A DNA stretch of 64,000 bases from Desulfocurvibacter africanus subsp. africanus DSM 2603 (GCF_000422545.1 NZ_KE383874.1:181214-245213); one strand, 5' to 3'; shown: positions 36,027 through 47,271, counted from the first letter of the stretch. Made by a program: numbers and translations. Notes: a model not told the origin generated them from the letters alone.

Positions 36027-36238
36027 GCCTGGAGAACAGCCGCAGGTAGGCCTTGCGTCCCTTGTGCCTGGTTCGAGATCCGGGGAACCACAACTCGCCG
36101 GCGGCTTCAACTTTCGATTGGCACTAAGCGTGGGAGGTTTTCGAGCCCCTAAGCTCAACAAGATTTGACATGGGGCATTAGTGAGGTAGAGTGGCATTCG
36201 CAATTCGCGAACAAAGAACAGGACGTCCAGGAGGTCCT

Positions 36239-36757
36239 ATGCTGAAGCCCCAGGACATCGTCGTTCTGCTCAAGCTCACCACTTCTGATGCGAAAATCAT
36301 AGCTGACTGGTCGTTTACCTCTCTTTCGGGCGAGCTGTTCATGAGCAGGTCCGAGGTGCATGCCAGCTTGAAGCGCGCCGAGAAATCCAAGCTGTACAGC
36401 AGCTCTCTGCGCAGGCCGAACAAGCTAAGATTATTGGAGTTCTTAAAGCATGGCCTGAAGTATGCGTTTCCCCTGGAGATCGAGGGGAAACCGCAACGGG
36501 GCATTCCGACAGCTGTCTCGGCTGAGCCCATGAGCAATCAGATGGGCCATGCTGGTACTTCCTACGTCTGGCCGGACCCGGAAGGTTCCATGGAGGGTGT
36601 AAGCGTGAAGCCGCTCTACAAGAGCGTCCCGGCCGCTGCCAAAAAGGACCCGAAGCTGTACGAGGTCCTGGCTCTCGTGGATAGCCTGCGCAGCGGCAGC
36701 GCACGTGAGTTCGAGGTCGCCTCCAAGGAGCTTGAGCGCAGGTTTGGCGCCGCATGA
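36239..36757 (+). CDS. Winged-helix protein paired with a nucleotidyltransferase
   Basis: 172 residues from the ATG at 36239, which has AGGAGG upstream. The N-terminal part, LKPQDIVVLLKLTTSDAKII, then ADWSFTSLSGELFMSRSEVH and ASLKRAEKSKLY, reads as a winged-helix DNA-binding domain. The C-terminus (YEVLALVDSLRSGSAREFEV) is helical. It overlaps the nucleotidyltransferase gene by 4 nt. In AbiE-like type IV toxin-antitoxin modules an HTH antitoxin precedes the nucleotidyltransferase toxin, which fits this order. Function by analogy. Confidence 0.75.
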   Translation: MLKPQDIVVLLKLTTSDAKIIADWSFTSLSGELFMSRSEVHASLKRAEKSKLYSSSLRRPNKLRLLEFLKHGLKYAFPLEIEGKPQRGIPTAVSAEPMSNQMGHAGTSYVWPDPEGSMEGVSVKPLYKSVPAAAKKDPKLYEVLALVDSLRSGSAREFEVASKELERRFGAA

Positions 36758-37506
36758 TCGTCCGCAAAAACCTCGATCGAATCAGGGCGCAGATCGAGAC
36801 ATCCGCCCAGAGGCTTGGCCCTGTCCTGCCTGAAGTCGTCTATCTGGGAGGGGCAATTACGCCCCTCCTGCTCACGGAAGATACCCCCAAGGACGTGCGG
36901 TACACCCATGACCTCGATGTGATCATCGAGATCCTGACCAGAAAGGATTTCTACACTCTTCAGCACCAGCTCGCTGATTTGGGATTTCGGCAGCCGCCAC
37001 CCGAAGAATGGGAGGAGGGAAAGCAGGCTCCCCTCTGCAGGTGGGTGCTCCCCCCGAGCCAGAGCTATCCCGACAAGATCATCATGGATATCATGCCGAC
37101 CAGTCCGGATATCCTGGGACACACCAACAAGTGGTATGGGATGATCATCCAGCAAGGGCATACTTCATTGGCCCTGGAATGCGGGCTGGAGATCAGGCAC
37201 GCGAGGGCTCCGTTTTTCCTGGCATCGAAGTTCGAGGCCTTTTTCGACCGGGGGATCGTTGACCCGACCATAAGCAAGGACCTTGAGGACATCGTGGAGC
37301 TGTTCAACGGGCGAAAGGAGCTACTGGATGAAGTAAGCCAAAGCCCTCAAGTGCTGCAGCAGGGCCTTGGCGACTACTGCAGACGTTTTCTGGCCGATCC
37401 GACCCTCGAAGAGGAACTTGCCGCCCACCTCATGGGCTCGTCCGCTTATCAGCGGGAGCGCTTGCCGAAGATTCAGGCCATCATCCAGGCAATCGCAGCG
37501 CTTTGA
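36754..37506 (+). CDS. AbiEii-like nucleotidyltransferase (putative toxin)
   Basis: 250 residues. The nucleotidyltransferase core is seen in VVYLGGAITPLLLTEDTPKD, then HDLDVIIEI (metal-binding D-x-D), and a third acidic strand, KIIMDIMP. The FFLASKFEAFFDRG segment with following helices matches AbiEii/AbiGii toxin-family proteins. Paired in a 4-nt overlapping operon with an HTH protein, it is a candidate type IV toxin-antitoxin or abortive-infection module. The order (HTH first, transferase second) is consistent; substrate unknown. Confidence 0.75.
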   Translation: MIVRKNLDRIRAQIETSAQRLGPVLPEVVYLGGAITPLLLTEDTPKDVRYTHDLDVIIEILTRKDFYTLQHQLADLGFRQPPPEEWEEGKQAPLCRWVLPPSQSYPDKIIMDIMPTSPDILGHTNKWYGMIIQQGHTSLALECGLEIRHARAPFFLASKFEAFFDRGIVDPTISKDLEDIVELFNGRKELLDEVSQSPQVLQQGLGDYCRRFLADPTLEEELAAHLMGSSAYQRERLPKIQAIIQAIAAL

Positions 37507-37774
37507 TAAGGAATCGGCAGATACGGGAATTTCCCGCCTTCGGCAGCGGGCTCCCTGATCCTCCACGTCTTGTGCGTGGCTTAAATTTCCAGGGCAGCGG
37601 TACACTGTATCGAGCCCTGCGCCTGCGGGATGATCCGCCCTTGCAGGCAACCTGCAGCAATACCTTGCTTGCCAACAAGCCGCTAGTATATCAGAGTTCT
37701 TTTCAGTGCCGGCCTGCATGAGCATGTTTCCGAAGCAATGCACGCAAGGACTGACGCCTAATGGAGTAGATGCA

Positions 37775-38575
37775 ATGAACATGGAATCCGTGAAACTGGT
37801 TTATTTCTCACCGACCGGAACGACACAGGCGGTTGCCCGCTCCATTGCGCAGGGCATGAATCCGGGCAGCCTGGAAGCGATCGACATCACCAGGCCGGAG
37901 GCACGCAGGCAGCCGCTGCTGACCTCGGAAAACGAACTGCTCGTGGTCGCGGTCCCCGTGTACATGGGCAGGGTGCCGGCCCTGGTGACGGAATGGCTGA
38001 ATGCACTCCAGGCCCACGATACCCCCACGGTCTGCGTAGTGGTCTACGGCAATCGCGCCTATGAGGACGCCCTGCTCGAACTGAAAACCATCCTGACGCA
38101 ATGCGGGTGCATTCCCATTGCCTGCGCGGCATACATCGGGGAGCACTCGTTCTCCAGTTCCGAGACGCCGGTGGCCCAAGGCCGTCCCGACAAGGCTGAC
38201 TTGAGCCATGCACAGGCGTTCGGGCAGCGGATACGTGAGAAGCTGCAAGCCATTGCCTCGATTTCGCAAATCCCTGATGTACACGTGCCCGGCATTTATC
38301 CCTACACAAGAGATTCGAAGCTGTGGACCGTCGATTTCATCGCCGTGAATGATCAGTGCACGCACTGCGGCCTGTGCGCGGAGGTCTGCCCCACGGGCGC
38401 CGTCGACCCGCACGACAGTTCGCTGATCCAGCAGGAAATCTGCATCACCTGTTGCGCCTGCATCAAGAGCTGCCCCCAGAGCGCCCGAAGCATGAAGCCA
38501 AGCCCGGTGAAAGATGCCTCGATACGGCTGACTACCCTTTTCAAGGAACCCAAGCAGTCGGAATGCTTTTTATAG
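37775..38575 (+). CDS. Flavodoxin-ferredoxin fusion (EFR1 family)
   Basis: 266 residues. The N-terminal flavodoxin domain has the phosphate-binding loop FSPTGTTQAVARSIAQG (about residues 9-25) and VVAVPVYMGRVPALV. The C-terminus holds two 4Fe-4S clusters: CTHCGLCAEVCP from Cys195 and CITCCACIKSCP from Cys223. Known as EFR1 (EFhand-less ferrodoxin) type oxidoreductases of anaerobes. It should transfer electrons between an FMN and two iron-sulfur centres in the cytoplasm. It stands alone, flanked by elements; partner unknown. Confidence 0.9.
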   Translation: MNMESVKLVYFSPTGTTQAVARSIAQGMNPGSLEAIDITRPEARRQPLLTSENELLVVAVPVYMGRVPALVTEWLNALQAHDTPTVCVVVYGNRAYEDALLELKTILTQCGCIPIACAAYIGEHSFSSSETPVAQGRPDKADLSHAQAFGQRIREKLQAIASISQIPDVHVPGIYPYTRDSKLWTVDFIAVNDQCTHCGLCAEVCPTGAVDPHDSSLIQQEICITCCACIKSCPQSARSMKPSPVKDASIRLTTLFKEPKQSECFL

Positions 38576-38654
38576 CGCATTTTGCTTTTGAACATGCTTT
38601 TGACAGGCCAGGGACTCCAACCTGGCCAACAGGATCAGCCGGGTGGTCAGGCCA

Positions 38655-38898
38655 AGGCAGCAGCACTGCGCCTGGGCCCGGCCGGACCTAGAGCAGATTG
38701 CTTTTAAGACGCCCGCTCCGGCGTTGACGGCGCAAGTGAATTGCGCCTACGCCTACGCGGCGGCAAGCCATGCCGACGCATGGCTTTTAGAGCATTTTCA
38801 AAAGCAAAATGCTCTAAAAGCGCTGCCCAGATCTGCAAAGATCAGCCAAGACAAGCAAAACGAGCAAAGCCGCCCCTGAGGGCGGCTTTTTTGTTGCC
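38655..38898 (+). repeat. Family 3 element interrupted by a family 1 element
   Basis: Left part 38655-38689 (GCAGCAGCACTGCGCCTGGG, GGCCGGACC) and right part 38816-38898 (GCGCTGCCCAGATCTGCAAA and terminator GCCGCCC-CTGA-GGGCGGC plus TTTTTT) together make a family 3 copy. A full family 1 copy lies between them. Confidence 0.88.
38690..38815 (+). repeat. Family 1 element, full copy, nested
   Basis: AGAGCAGATTGCTTTTAAGA to AAAAGCAAAATGCTCT, with a TA at each flank (CTA before, TAAA-like after). All three hairpins intact. Inserted within a family 3 repeat. Confidence 0.93.
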
Positions 38899-39026
38899 GT
38901 GGGGCTGCTTTTGCCGGGAATCTCAACTTATGACTGGTCCTATTCCAGGCGAGGGTTACAATTCCATTCCTCACCGGCGGATGAGCACGGAGGGACATTC
39001 TATATGGCACCGCGCGCGCATGGCCT

Positions 39027-39151
39027 GGAACAGATTGCTTTTATGACGCCCGCTCCGGCGCCCGCGGCGCAAGTGGATTGCGCCTGCGCCGAAGCTAGCG
39101 GCAAGCCCTGCGACGCTTGGCTTCAGAGCATTTTCAAAAGCAAAATGCTCT
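39027..39151 (+). repeat. Family 1 element, full copy with decayed central hairpin
   Basis: GGAACAGATTGCTTTTATGA to AAAAGCAAAATGCTCT. The second hairpin is degraded (GCAAGCCCTGCGACGCTTGG). Confidence 0.9.
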
Positions 39152-39200
39152 GAATTACTGAATGGAACCGGCCTCTGAGAAGACCGGTGAGGAGGAGACG

Positions 39201-40358
39201 ATGAGGCCGGAAACAGACAGTTTCTCCCGCTTCGGCGGCGGCCCCTTCCAGGTCGTCCTGCGGAAAGTCGGCGCGTCCGGCGTCGGAGCCCGGATCGTGC
39301 TGATCCTGGCCTTCTGCTGGCTGCCGCTTGCCCTGCTGACGGCCTTGCAGGGCACGCTTCTCGGCGAATCCGTGCGGGTGGCATTCCTGGAGGACATAGT
39401 GGTCCAGACCCGGTTCCTCCTGGTCATGCCCCTGCTGCTGGCAGCCGAGGCGGTCATCGTGCCGCGGCTCAAGGGTACGGCGGACCAGTTCGCGCACTAC
39501 AACCTGATCGCGGCGGCGGACGAGCCGGCTTTCGATGCCGCGGTGTCCGAGACCAGGCGCCGCAGGGAAAACCTGCTGGCCGAGGTTCTGGCCCTGCTGG
39601 CTCTCGCCCTCCTCGGGCTGTTCGAACCGCGCACCGAGCTATACGGGCCGCTGTCCACCTGGAAAATGCTGCTGATGCCAAGCGGGCTTGAGCACACGCC
39701 CGCAGGCTGGTGGCACAGCCTGCTCAGCCTGCCGGTCTACCGTTTTCTTCTGCTGCGCTGGCTCTGGCGCTATCTGCTCTGGGCGAGGTTTCTATGGCGT
39801 TTGTCCCGGCTTGGCCTGCGGCTGGAGCCAATCCATCCCGACCGCATGGGCGGGCTGGGCTTCCTGCCCAAGGGCCAGGCCGCGTTTGCTTCGATCGTCT
39901 TCGCCTTTTCCTGTTCCTTCGCAGGAGGCGTCGCCGGGCGCATACTTCATGCCGGCGAGAGCTTCAGGGCCTACTGGACAGTCGGCAGCGTGTTTATGAT
40001 CTTGAATGCCGCCCTGGTCCTGTTGCCGCTGTTCGTCTTCATTTCGCGGCTTGCCTCGGTCAAGCGCCGGGGGCTGCAGGAGTATGGCGCCCTGTCCAGC
40101 CAATATGCCCTGAGTTTCGAAGGGAAATGGCTCCGGGGGCAACCACTCCGGGAGGATTTGTTGGGAACCGGGGACATCCAATCCCTGGCCGACCTCGACG
40201 CCACCTTCCAGAACATCCGGACCATGCGAGTCGTGCCTCTGGACCTGGCCCTGATCAAGGTCCTCGTCCTGGCCGCCTTTCTCCCGCTCCTGCCGCTTTT
40301 GCTGACAGAGCTTCCCCTGGTGGAGATTCTCAAACGCCTGGCGGGTGTACTGCTATGA
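39201..40358 (+). CDS. Multispanning inner-membrane protein of unknown function
   Basis: 385 residues from the ATG at 39201 (GAGGAGG upstream). About six hydrophobic segments: residues near 30-55 (IVLILAFCWLPLALLTAL), 70-90 (FLLVMPLLLAAEAVIV), 130-150 (LAEVLALLALALLGLF), 185-205, 225-245 and 270-290, plus a C-terminal one (VLVLAAFLPLLPLLL). A cytoplasmic-looking LDATFQNIRTMRVVPLDLAL motif precedes the last helix. No transporter or enzyme signature known to me. Both sides carry elements, so it is a single-gene unit. Confidence 0.75.
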   Translation: MRPETDSFSRFGGGPFQVVLRKVGASGVGARIVLILAFCWLPLALLTALQGTLLGESVRVAFLEDIVVQTRFLLVMPLLLAAEAVIVPRLKGTADQFAHYNLIAAADEPAFDAAVSETRRRRENLLAEVLALLALALLGLFEPRTELYGPLSTWKMLLMPSGLEHTPAGWWHSLLSLPVYRFLLLRWLWRYLLWARFLWRLSRLGLRLEPIHPDRMGGLGFLPKGQAAFASIVFAFSCSFAGGVAGRILHAGESFRAYWTVGSVFMILNAALVLLPLFVFISRLASVKRRGLQEYGALSSQYALSFEGKWLRGQPLREDLLGTGDIQSLADLDATFQNIRTMRVVPLDLALIKVLVLAAFLPLLPLLLTELPLVEILKRLAGVLL

Positions 40359-40623
40359 GCGGGAGGGGCCGATCCTGCGGATTTCGCTGCACATCCGTCG
40401 TGCAGGCGAAAGCGTGTACGGGCGCGCATGCGGGAAAACAGTAACCAGCCTGCACCAGCCGGTAGGGCTTGATAGCGCAACGGGAGGCCGACGTCCCAGC
40501 CCGTGTTCCCCCTGAGCAAGCAGAAAGTCGGCCTCGCCGCTACGGCCGGCGTGCCGGCCTTTGCGGAGTCAGGGAAAAGGCTGGACCAATTCGGGCGAGC
40601 AGAACAGGATTTAATCCTACTTT

Positions 40624-40744
40624 AGGGCATCTTGAAAATGCTCTAAAGCCATGCCTCGGCATGGCTTGCCGTTTGCTTCGGTGCAGGCGCAATTCACTTG
40701 CGCCGTCAACGCCGGAGCGGGCGTCTTAAAAGCAATCCGCTCTA
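40624..40744 (-). repeat. Family 1 element, inverted copy
   Basis: Reverse orientation: starts AGGGCATCTTGAAAATGCTCT-like (terminal hairpin partly decayed), continues through CATGCCTCGGCATGG and GGCGCAATTCACTTGCGCC, and ends GCAATCCGCTCTAA. Confidence 0.88.
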
Positions 40745-40788
40745 AGAGAAGGCAGCGCCCTGTCTCAGTTCAAAAGCAAATTGCCCTA
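40745..40788 (-). repeat. Truncated family 2-like end adjoining the autotransporter
   Basis: The minus strand reads TAGGGCAATTTGCTTTTGAA then CTGAGACAGGGCGC, matching the left end of the element at 55132. Its leading TAG is the stop codon of the autotransporter. Confidence 0.6.
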
Positions 40789-42996
40789 GAATTCAAAGCG
40801 CAGGTTGACGAGCAGGCCGTGGGACTCGGTGTGCTCGCTGGTCTCGTTTGCGTAGATCAGCTCCAGGCGCCGGCCCTCACGGGACAGGACCAGGCCCAGG
40901 CGGCCGGCCAGGCGCGTGTCGTCCTCGTCCTGGACCACCTCGGCATCCGTTGTCGCGATGGTCTGGCGGACGCGCAGGTCGTTGTCGGTCAGGGCCTGGA
41001 CTACGGCCAGGCTCGCGTAGGGCGTCAGCAGGGCCTCTTGCACCTGCCAGGAGCGCTGCAGGCGCAGGCCCGCGGAGCCGTCCAGGAACCACTCATCATA
41101 GTCCGCGTACGTAAGCGCGTTGGTCGCGCCCTGCTCGCTGTAGCCCGGCCGGTCCAGGTACAGGGCCGACAGCCCGGCCTCCGGGGTCAACTGCCAGGCG
41201 CCGAGGTACAAAGGATAGGCCAGGTTCGCGTCAACGCTTGCGGCCCAGCTGTCGTAGTCGGCCCTGGCCCGTTCATTCAGGCCCGCGTTGCGCTCTGTCT
41301 CGTGGTCGGTGCCTGCGGCCATGAGCGTGCCGGACAGGACCCAGCCGCTTAAGTCCTGGCCCGCGTAGAGGCCGGCGAACAGCGTGCGCTGGTCCTCGCG
41401 GTCCGTCTCGGAGAAGCTTGGGCCGGTCAGGTCGATGTCCGTCGTGGCATAGCCCGCGAAGCCGCCCACGAGCGTGCCGCCGGGTAGGAAGGTGTCGGCG
41501 CCAAGCTCCAGCCCGCCCGTGTCCGCCGTGTAGCCCGGGCTGTCGTCATAGGCCTCGCGCCGCGCGTGGCTGTACACTGGCTGCAGGTAGAAGCCGCCCT
41601 CTTGCACGCGCGAGCCGCCATACAAAAGGCCGCTCAGGGAGCCGTTGGCGGCCACCAGCACGGGCTCGCCGGTTCCGGTATTGCCCGAGTCGTCGGCCTG
41701 GGCCAGCAGGGTGCGCGTGCGCGCCGCGGGCAGCAGGGTGAATGTGCGGCCCGCAGCCAGGGTCGAGGCCAGGCCCAGGGCCGCGGAGTCGTACTGCGGG
41801 TCGTACTCGACGCGGGCCCGCAGCTGCGTGCCCGTGGTGGAGGTCGTCAGCCGGAAGTGCGGGTTGTATGAGCCCACGCTGCCGAAGCCGCTGCTGCCCA
41901 GAGTGGCCGCACTGACCAGGCTGACTGTGTTGCCGATGTCCTCGGCCGAGGGGTCCACCAGCAGGTTCCCCCCGAAGTTCGCCGTGCCCGCCACGCTCAG
42001 GGCGGGCGTTACGCCGCCGGGCAGGACCAGGCTCGTCCCGGCAGCCTGCGTGTAGTTCCCGCCAACGCTCAAGGCCGTGCCCCGGGTTACAACCAGCGAG
42101 CCCTGCGCAAGCTCGAAGTCGTTCGGCGCGCTCACGTTCCGGGCCAGGCTCCAGGCGCCTCCGCCGGTCTTGCGGATCATCGCCCAGGCCCCGGTGATGT
42201 TGAAGTCGACCTCCCCGCTGCCGTCCAGGATCAGGGAGGAGCTATTGTCCCCGGACACGTCCCCGTTCAGGATGCGTGTGCCTGTGGTCAGAATGGCGGT
42301 GGAATTATTATCCGCATAGACGGCGTAGGCACTCGTGCCCGTGGTCGAGATGCTGCCGGAATTGCTCACCGTGCTGTTGTCGTTTGCGTATAGGCCGTGG
42401 GCATCCGTGCCCGAGGTCGTGATGCTGCCGGAATTGCTCGCCGTGCTGTAGTATGAGAATAGGCCGGAGGCATTTTCGCCCGAGGTCGTGATGCTGCCGG
42501 AGTTGCGGGCCTCGCTGTTGGATACGTATAGGCCGAAGGCACCTTCGCCCGAGGTCGTGATGCTGCCGGAATTGCTCGCCGTGCTGTCTTGGCCTGCTAA
42601 TAGGCCGTGGGAATCAAGGCCCGTGGTGGAGATGCTGCCGGAATTGCTCGCCGTGCTGTGGCTTCTTACGCGTATGCCGTAGGCATAGGAGCCAGTGGTG
42701 GAGATGCTGCCGGAATTGCTCGCCGTGCTGTAGCTTTGTGCCCATATGCCGTAGGCCTGCATGCCCGTGGTGGAGACGCTGCCTGCGGCGGCATTGACCG
42801 CGCTCTGTCCGCTCGCGACCAGCATGCCATTTTCATCGTTGCCCGCGGTGGCGATGGTCCCGTAGTTGACGGCATTGCCGGACAGGGTGGTCGTCCTGTA
42901 GCCGTGGTTGTCCTCGGCCGCGGCCCATCGGGGCGGCAACACGGCCCACAGGATTAACACGGCGAGGCATAGGCTGCGAATCGATGCATGCTGCAT
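40786..42996 (-). CDS. Autotransporter with repeat passenger and beta-barrel domain
   Basis: 736 residues from the ATG at 42996 (GAGGG upstream); signal peptide ends RWAAAE. The passenger (about residues 40-260) consists of some eight 20-23-residue repeats of the type NSTASNSGSISTTG-x-xAxGLYA, a beta-helix-like pattern with hot spots at nt 42330-42790. A linker follows, then a C-terminal autotransporter beta-domain (about 470-736): QEGGFYLQPVYSHARREAY, GGLELGADTFLPGGTLVGGF, and the final strand HGLLVNLRFEF ending in Phe. It should present the repeat passenger on the cell surface. Its TAG stop is supplied by a repeat element. Confidence 0.88.
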   Translation of the reverse strand: MQHASIRSLCLAVLILWAVLPPRWAAAEDNHGYRTTTLSGNAVNYGTIATAGNDENGMLVASGQSAVNAAAGSVSTTGMQAYGIWAQSYSTASNSGSISTTGSYAYGIRVRSHSTASNSGSISTTGLDSHGLLAGQDSTASNSGSITTSGEGAFGLYVSNSEARNSGSITTSGENASGLFSYYSTASNSGSITTSGTDAHGLYANDNSTVSNSGSISTTGTSAYAVYADNNSTAILTTGTRILNGDVSGDNSSSLILDGSGEVDFNITGAWAMIRKTGGGAWSLARNVSAPNDFELAQGSLVVTRGTALSVGGNYTQAAGTSLVLPGGVTPALSVAGTANFGGNLLVDPSAEDIGNTVSLVSAATLGSSGFGSVGSYNPHFRLTTSTTGTQLRARVEYDPQYDSAALGLASTLAAGRTFTLLPAARTRTLLAQADDSGNTGTGEPVLVAANGSLSGLLYGGSRVQEGGFYLQPVYSHARREAYDDSPGYTADTGGLELGADTFLPGGTLVGGFAGYATTDIDLTGPSFSETDREDQRTLFAGLYAGQDLSGWVLSGTLMAAGTDHETERNAGLNERARADYDSWAASVDANLAYPLYLGAWQLTPEAGLSALYLDRPGYSEQGATNALTYADYDEWFLDGSAGLRLQRSWQVQEALLTPYASLAVVQALTDNDLRVRQTIATTDAEVVQDEDDTRLAGRLGLVLSREGRRLELIYANETSEHTESHGLLVNLRFEF

Positions 42997-43374
42997 GCGT
43001 TTTACCCTCTCTTGTTCGCGCGACCGGGCCGCTCCGCGTCGGAAGGACGCGTGCTGCAGGGGCATGAAGAGCCCTCCCCTGCCGGAATGGCCGCAAGGGT
43101 TCGTAGTGGCGAAGCGATGCCCGCCCATGCACCGCACGAAGAGAGGACCGAGTCGTGCACCGATCCACACGCTACGGCTTTTCCGATATGCAGCGCAGAC
43201 TTATGAGGCTTACCAGTAACGGAAAAACGCCTAACACCCTTCCAGATAAAAATATACCGACATTTGTCCTACAGGATAAGGCTTGGCCCTCCCGCTCTTC
43301 CGCACGTGAGGCCGATACCAGGCGCAAGGAGGCAGGCCGGGTCGCTTCGGAGCCTGAGCGCCCGGCCAGGGAAG
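42997..43374. other. Upstream region of the autotransporter
   Basis: About 380 bases with no gene supported. Contains the ribosome site of the autotransporter and an AT-rich patch at 43215-43270 suitable for a promoter. Confidence 0.4.
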
Positions 43375-43484
43375 CCGGCCCAGGCCCGGCCGGACCTGAC
43401 GGGCGCTGCCCAGATCAGCCAAGACGAGCAGAGATCAGCAAAGACGAGCAAAGCCGCCCCTAAAGGCGGCTTTTTTGTTGCCGG
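43375..43484 (+). repeat. Family 3 element with terminator hairpin
   Basis: CCGGCCCAGGCCCGGCCGGA, CCAGATCAGCCAAGACGAGC, and the terminator GCCGCC-CCTAAA-GGCGGC (43453-43470) with TTTTTT. Confidence 0.88.
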
Positions 43485-43696
43485 AGTGCGTCAAGTCGGT
43501 TCGCTGACCATTTGCCCATAGCGACTACGGCCCACCCAGGAGCGCCGGTCCGGCTACCCGGAGGAGCAGCGGATGGCCTCGGGGGAAGGCGCTCCAGGGG
43601 CAGCACCCTGCGCAGGCACAGGCAGCTCGGCATTCTGTCCCATTCTGTCCGATAATCTCTTTTCAACTTGACGAATTCCGTGGAATCGAAGAGTCT

Positions 43697-43725
43697 CCTT
43701 AATAGGATAAATTCCTATCAAGGAG
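43697..43725 (+). promoter_or_regulatory. 29-bp palindrome upstream of the Fur/PerR gene
   Basis: TCCTTAATAGGAT, centre, TTCCTATCAAGGA: only one or two non-pairing positions in 29 bases. It lies 11 bases before the likely TTG start and overlaps the ribosome site AAGGAG. A candidate autoregulatory operator; the arms ATAGGA/TCCTAT differ from the classical Fur box. Confidence 0.7.
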
Positions 43726-43736
43726 CTGATTACAAT

Positions 43737-44222
43737 TTGGACAAGAACGTAATCGAAGAGCGAATGCACGCCTTGCTGCAAGCCTGCAGGGACGCCGGGG
43801 CAAGGTTGACGCCCCAGCGGATCGAGATATTCCGCGAGGTTGCCGGAAGCGAAGAGCATCCGGATGCGGAAATGATCTACCAGAGGGTCCGCGAGAGGCT
43901 TACGACGGTTTCACTGGACACCGTCTACAGGACGTTGTGGTGGCTGGCCGGATTGGGCCTGGTTGCGACAGTCGGACCGGCCAAGGAGAGCACGCGCTTT
44001 GATGCGAACCTGACCCGCCACCATCATTTCGTGTGTGTCCGCTGCGGCCTGACCCGCGATTTCTACAGCCCGGAGCTGGACAACCTGCAACTGCCCGCAT
44101 CCGTGGCAGCCATAGGCTCCATTGAAAGGACCCAGGTCGAGGTCAAGGGGATCTGCCATGCCTGCGCCGGAAAACGGGAAACCGGTGTGTCCCTGTCCGA
44201 GGGGGAACCCGGCCAGGCCTGA
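43737..44222 (+). CDS. perR: Fur-family peroxide-type regulator (PerR-like)
   Basis: 161 residues if the TTG at 43737 (AAGGAG eleven bases upstream) is used; an ATG at 43764 is the alternative. The winged helix has ARLTPQRIEIFREVAGSEEH, then VSLDTVYRTLWWLAGLGLVA. The metal site HHHFVCVRCGLTRDF contains the C-x-x-C pair with the second C-x-x-C in CHACAG, giving the structural zinc. The katG gene begins about 120 bases downstream in the same direction, which points to a peroxide-responsive PerR rather than iron-responsive Fur. Confidence 0.85.
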   Translation: MDKNVIEERMHALLQACRDAGARLTPQRIEIFREVAGSEEHPDAEMIYQRVRERLTTVSLDTVYRTLWWLAGLGLVATVGPAKESTRFDANLTRHHHFVCVRCGLTRDFYSPELDNLQLPASVAAIGSIERTQVEVKGICHACAGKRETGVSLSEGEPGQA

Positions 44223-44330
44223 CCCCGGCCGAAAAGGCTTGCTACCCCTGGAGCAGGCAACAGATTTGAACAGCCGTAGCATGGCCAGTGCCCATGGAAA
44301 TACTGAACAAAACATAAAGAATCATAATAA

Positions 44331-46556
<2,226 letters not shown>

Positions 46557-46559
46557 GGC

Positions 46560-46666
46560 TAAAGCAGTTTGCATCTGGCCTGAAAGAGGGCGCGACCCTC
46601 TCTCAGACTCTCTCCCGCCAGGGAAATGATTTCCCTGGCCCCTCATTTGATTTGCAAAATGCTCTA
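46560..46666 (+). repeat. Family 2-like element downstream of katG
   Basis: TAAAGCAGTTTGCATCTGGC at the left, TTTGCAAAATGCTCTA at the right, with an internal GAGAG/CTCTC hairpin and CCAGGGAAAT/ATTTCCCTGG. It starts 4 bases after the katG stop. The core differs from the copies at 32854 and 34818 but resembles 55132-55276. Confidence 0.8.
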
Positions 46667-46678
46667 TAATTCAGCACA

Positions 46679-46708
46679 GGGCGGGGCCATGGGGTCCCGC
46701 CCTTCTTC
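46679..46708 (+). terminator. Likely katG terminator
   Basis: GGGCGGG (46679-46685), ten-base loop, CCCGCCC (46696-46702), then TTCTTC. A nearly identical hairpin, on the other strand, ends the phage head operon at 52290-52318. Confidence 0.6.
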
Positions 46709-46844
46709 ATTCCTGTTGCCTTCCTGACCACTCGCCCTGCCTGGCCGATCAGCAGACACACCGGCCCGTTTCCATCTGGACAAGAGAAGCAGCTTGTGCG
46801 CACGTTGTGTTGACGCACATGATTGCGCGGTTTATAGTTGTGTC

Positions 46845-46971
46845 AGAGCATTTTGCTTTTGAAAATGCTCTGCAAGCCATGCGCCGACATGGCTTGCCGC
46901 CAGCTTCGGCGCAGGCGCAATTCACTTGCGCCGTAAACGCCGGAGCGGGCGTCTTAAAAGTAATCTGCTCC
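46845..46971 (-). repeat. Family 1 element, inverted full copy
   Basis: AGAGCATTTTGCTTTTGAAA at the left and GTAATCTGCTCC at the right, with all hairpins. It ends 16 bases before the DUF1778 antitoxin start, so it forms the leader of that module. Confidence 0.92.
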
Positions 46972-46986
46972 AAATTGGAGGCGACC

Positions 46987-47271
46987 ATGCCGCAAGAGAA
47001 TCACGTCAGCCGAAGCACGAACATCAATATCCGGGTGGCGCCGGAGCAGCGCAGCCTGATCGACCGGGCGGCCGCGCTCGCCCTCAAGACCCGCACCGAC
47101 TTCATCCTCGACGCGGTCACGCGCGCGGCCGAGGAGACGATCCTTGACCAGCGGCTCTTCCAGGTCTCCCCTGAAGAGTTCCAGGCCTTCCAGGAGGCGC
47201 TGGACAGGCCGGCCGCGTCCAATGACCGCCTGCGCGCGCTTCTGTCCCGCAAGCCGGGTTGGGAAAAGTGA
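46987..47271 (+). CDS. DUF1778 (TacA-type) antitoxin
   Basis: 94 residues. The ribbon-helix-helix N-terminus has STNINIRVAPEQRSLIDRAA followed by LALKTRTDFILDAVTRAAEE, then the DUF1778 tail LFQVSPEEFQAFQEALDRPA that wraps the toxin. GGAG precedes the ATG. The stop overlaps the GTG start of the GNAT gene (GTGA). It should neutralise the acetyltransferase toxin and repress the module. Confidence 0.92.
   Translation: MPQENHVSRSTNINIRVAPEQRSLIDRAAALALKTRTDFILDAVTRAAEETILDQRLFQVSPEEFQAFQEALDRPAASNDRLRALLSRKPGWEK

Noticed and set aside
37507-37774. Possible structured RNA between the nucleotidyltransferase and flavodoxin genes
   Set aside because: Several GC-rich short hairpins but no tRNA cloverleaf or riboswitch motif that I could recognise.
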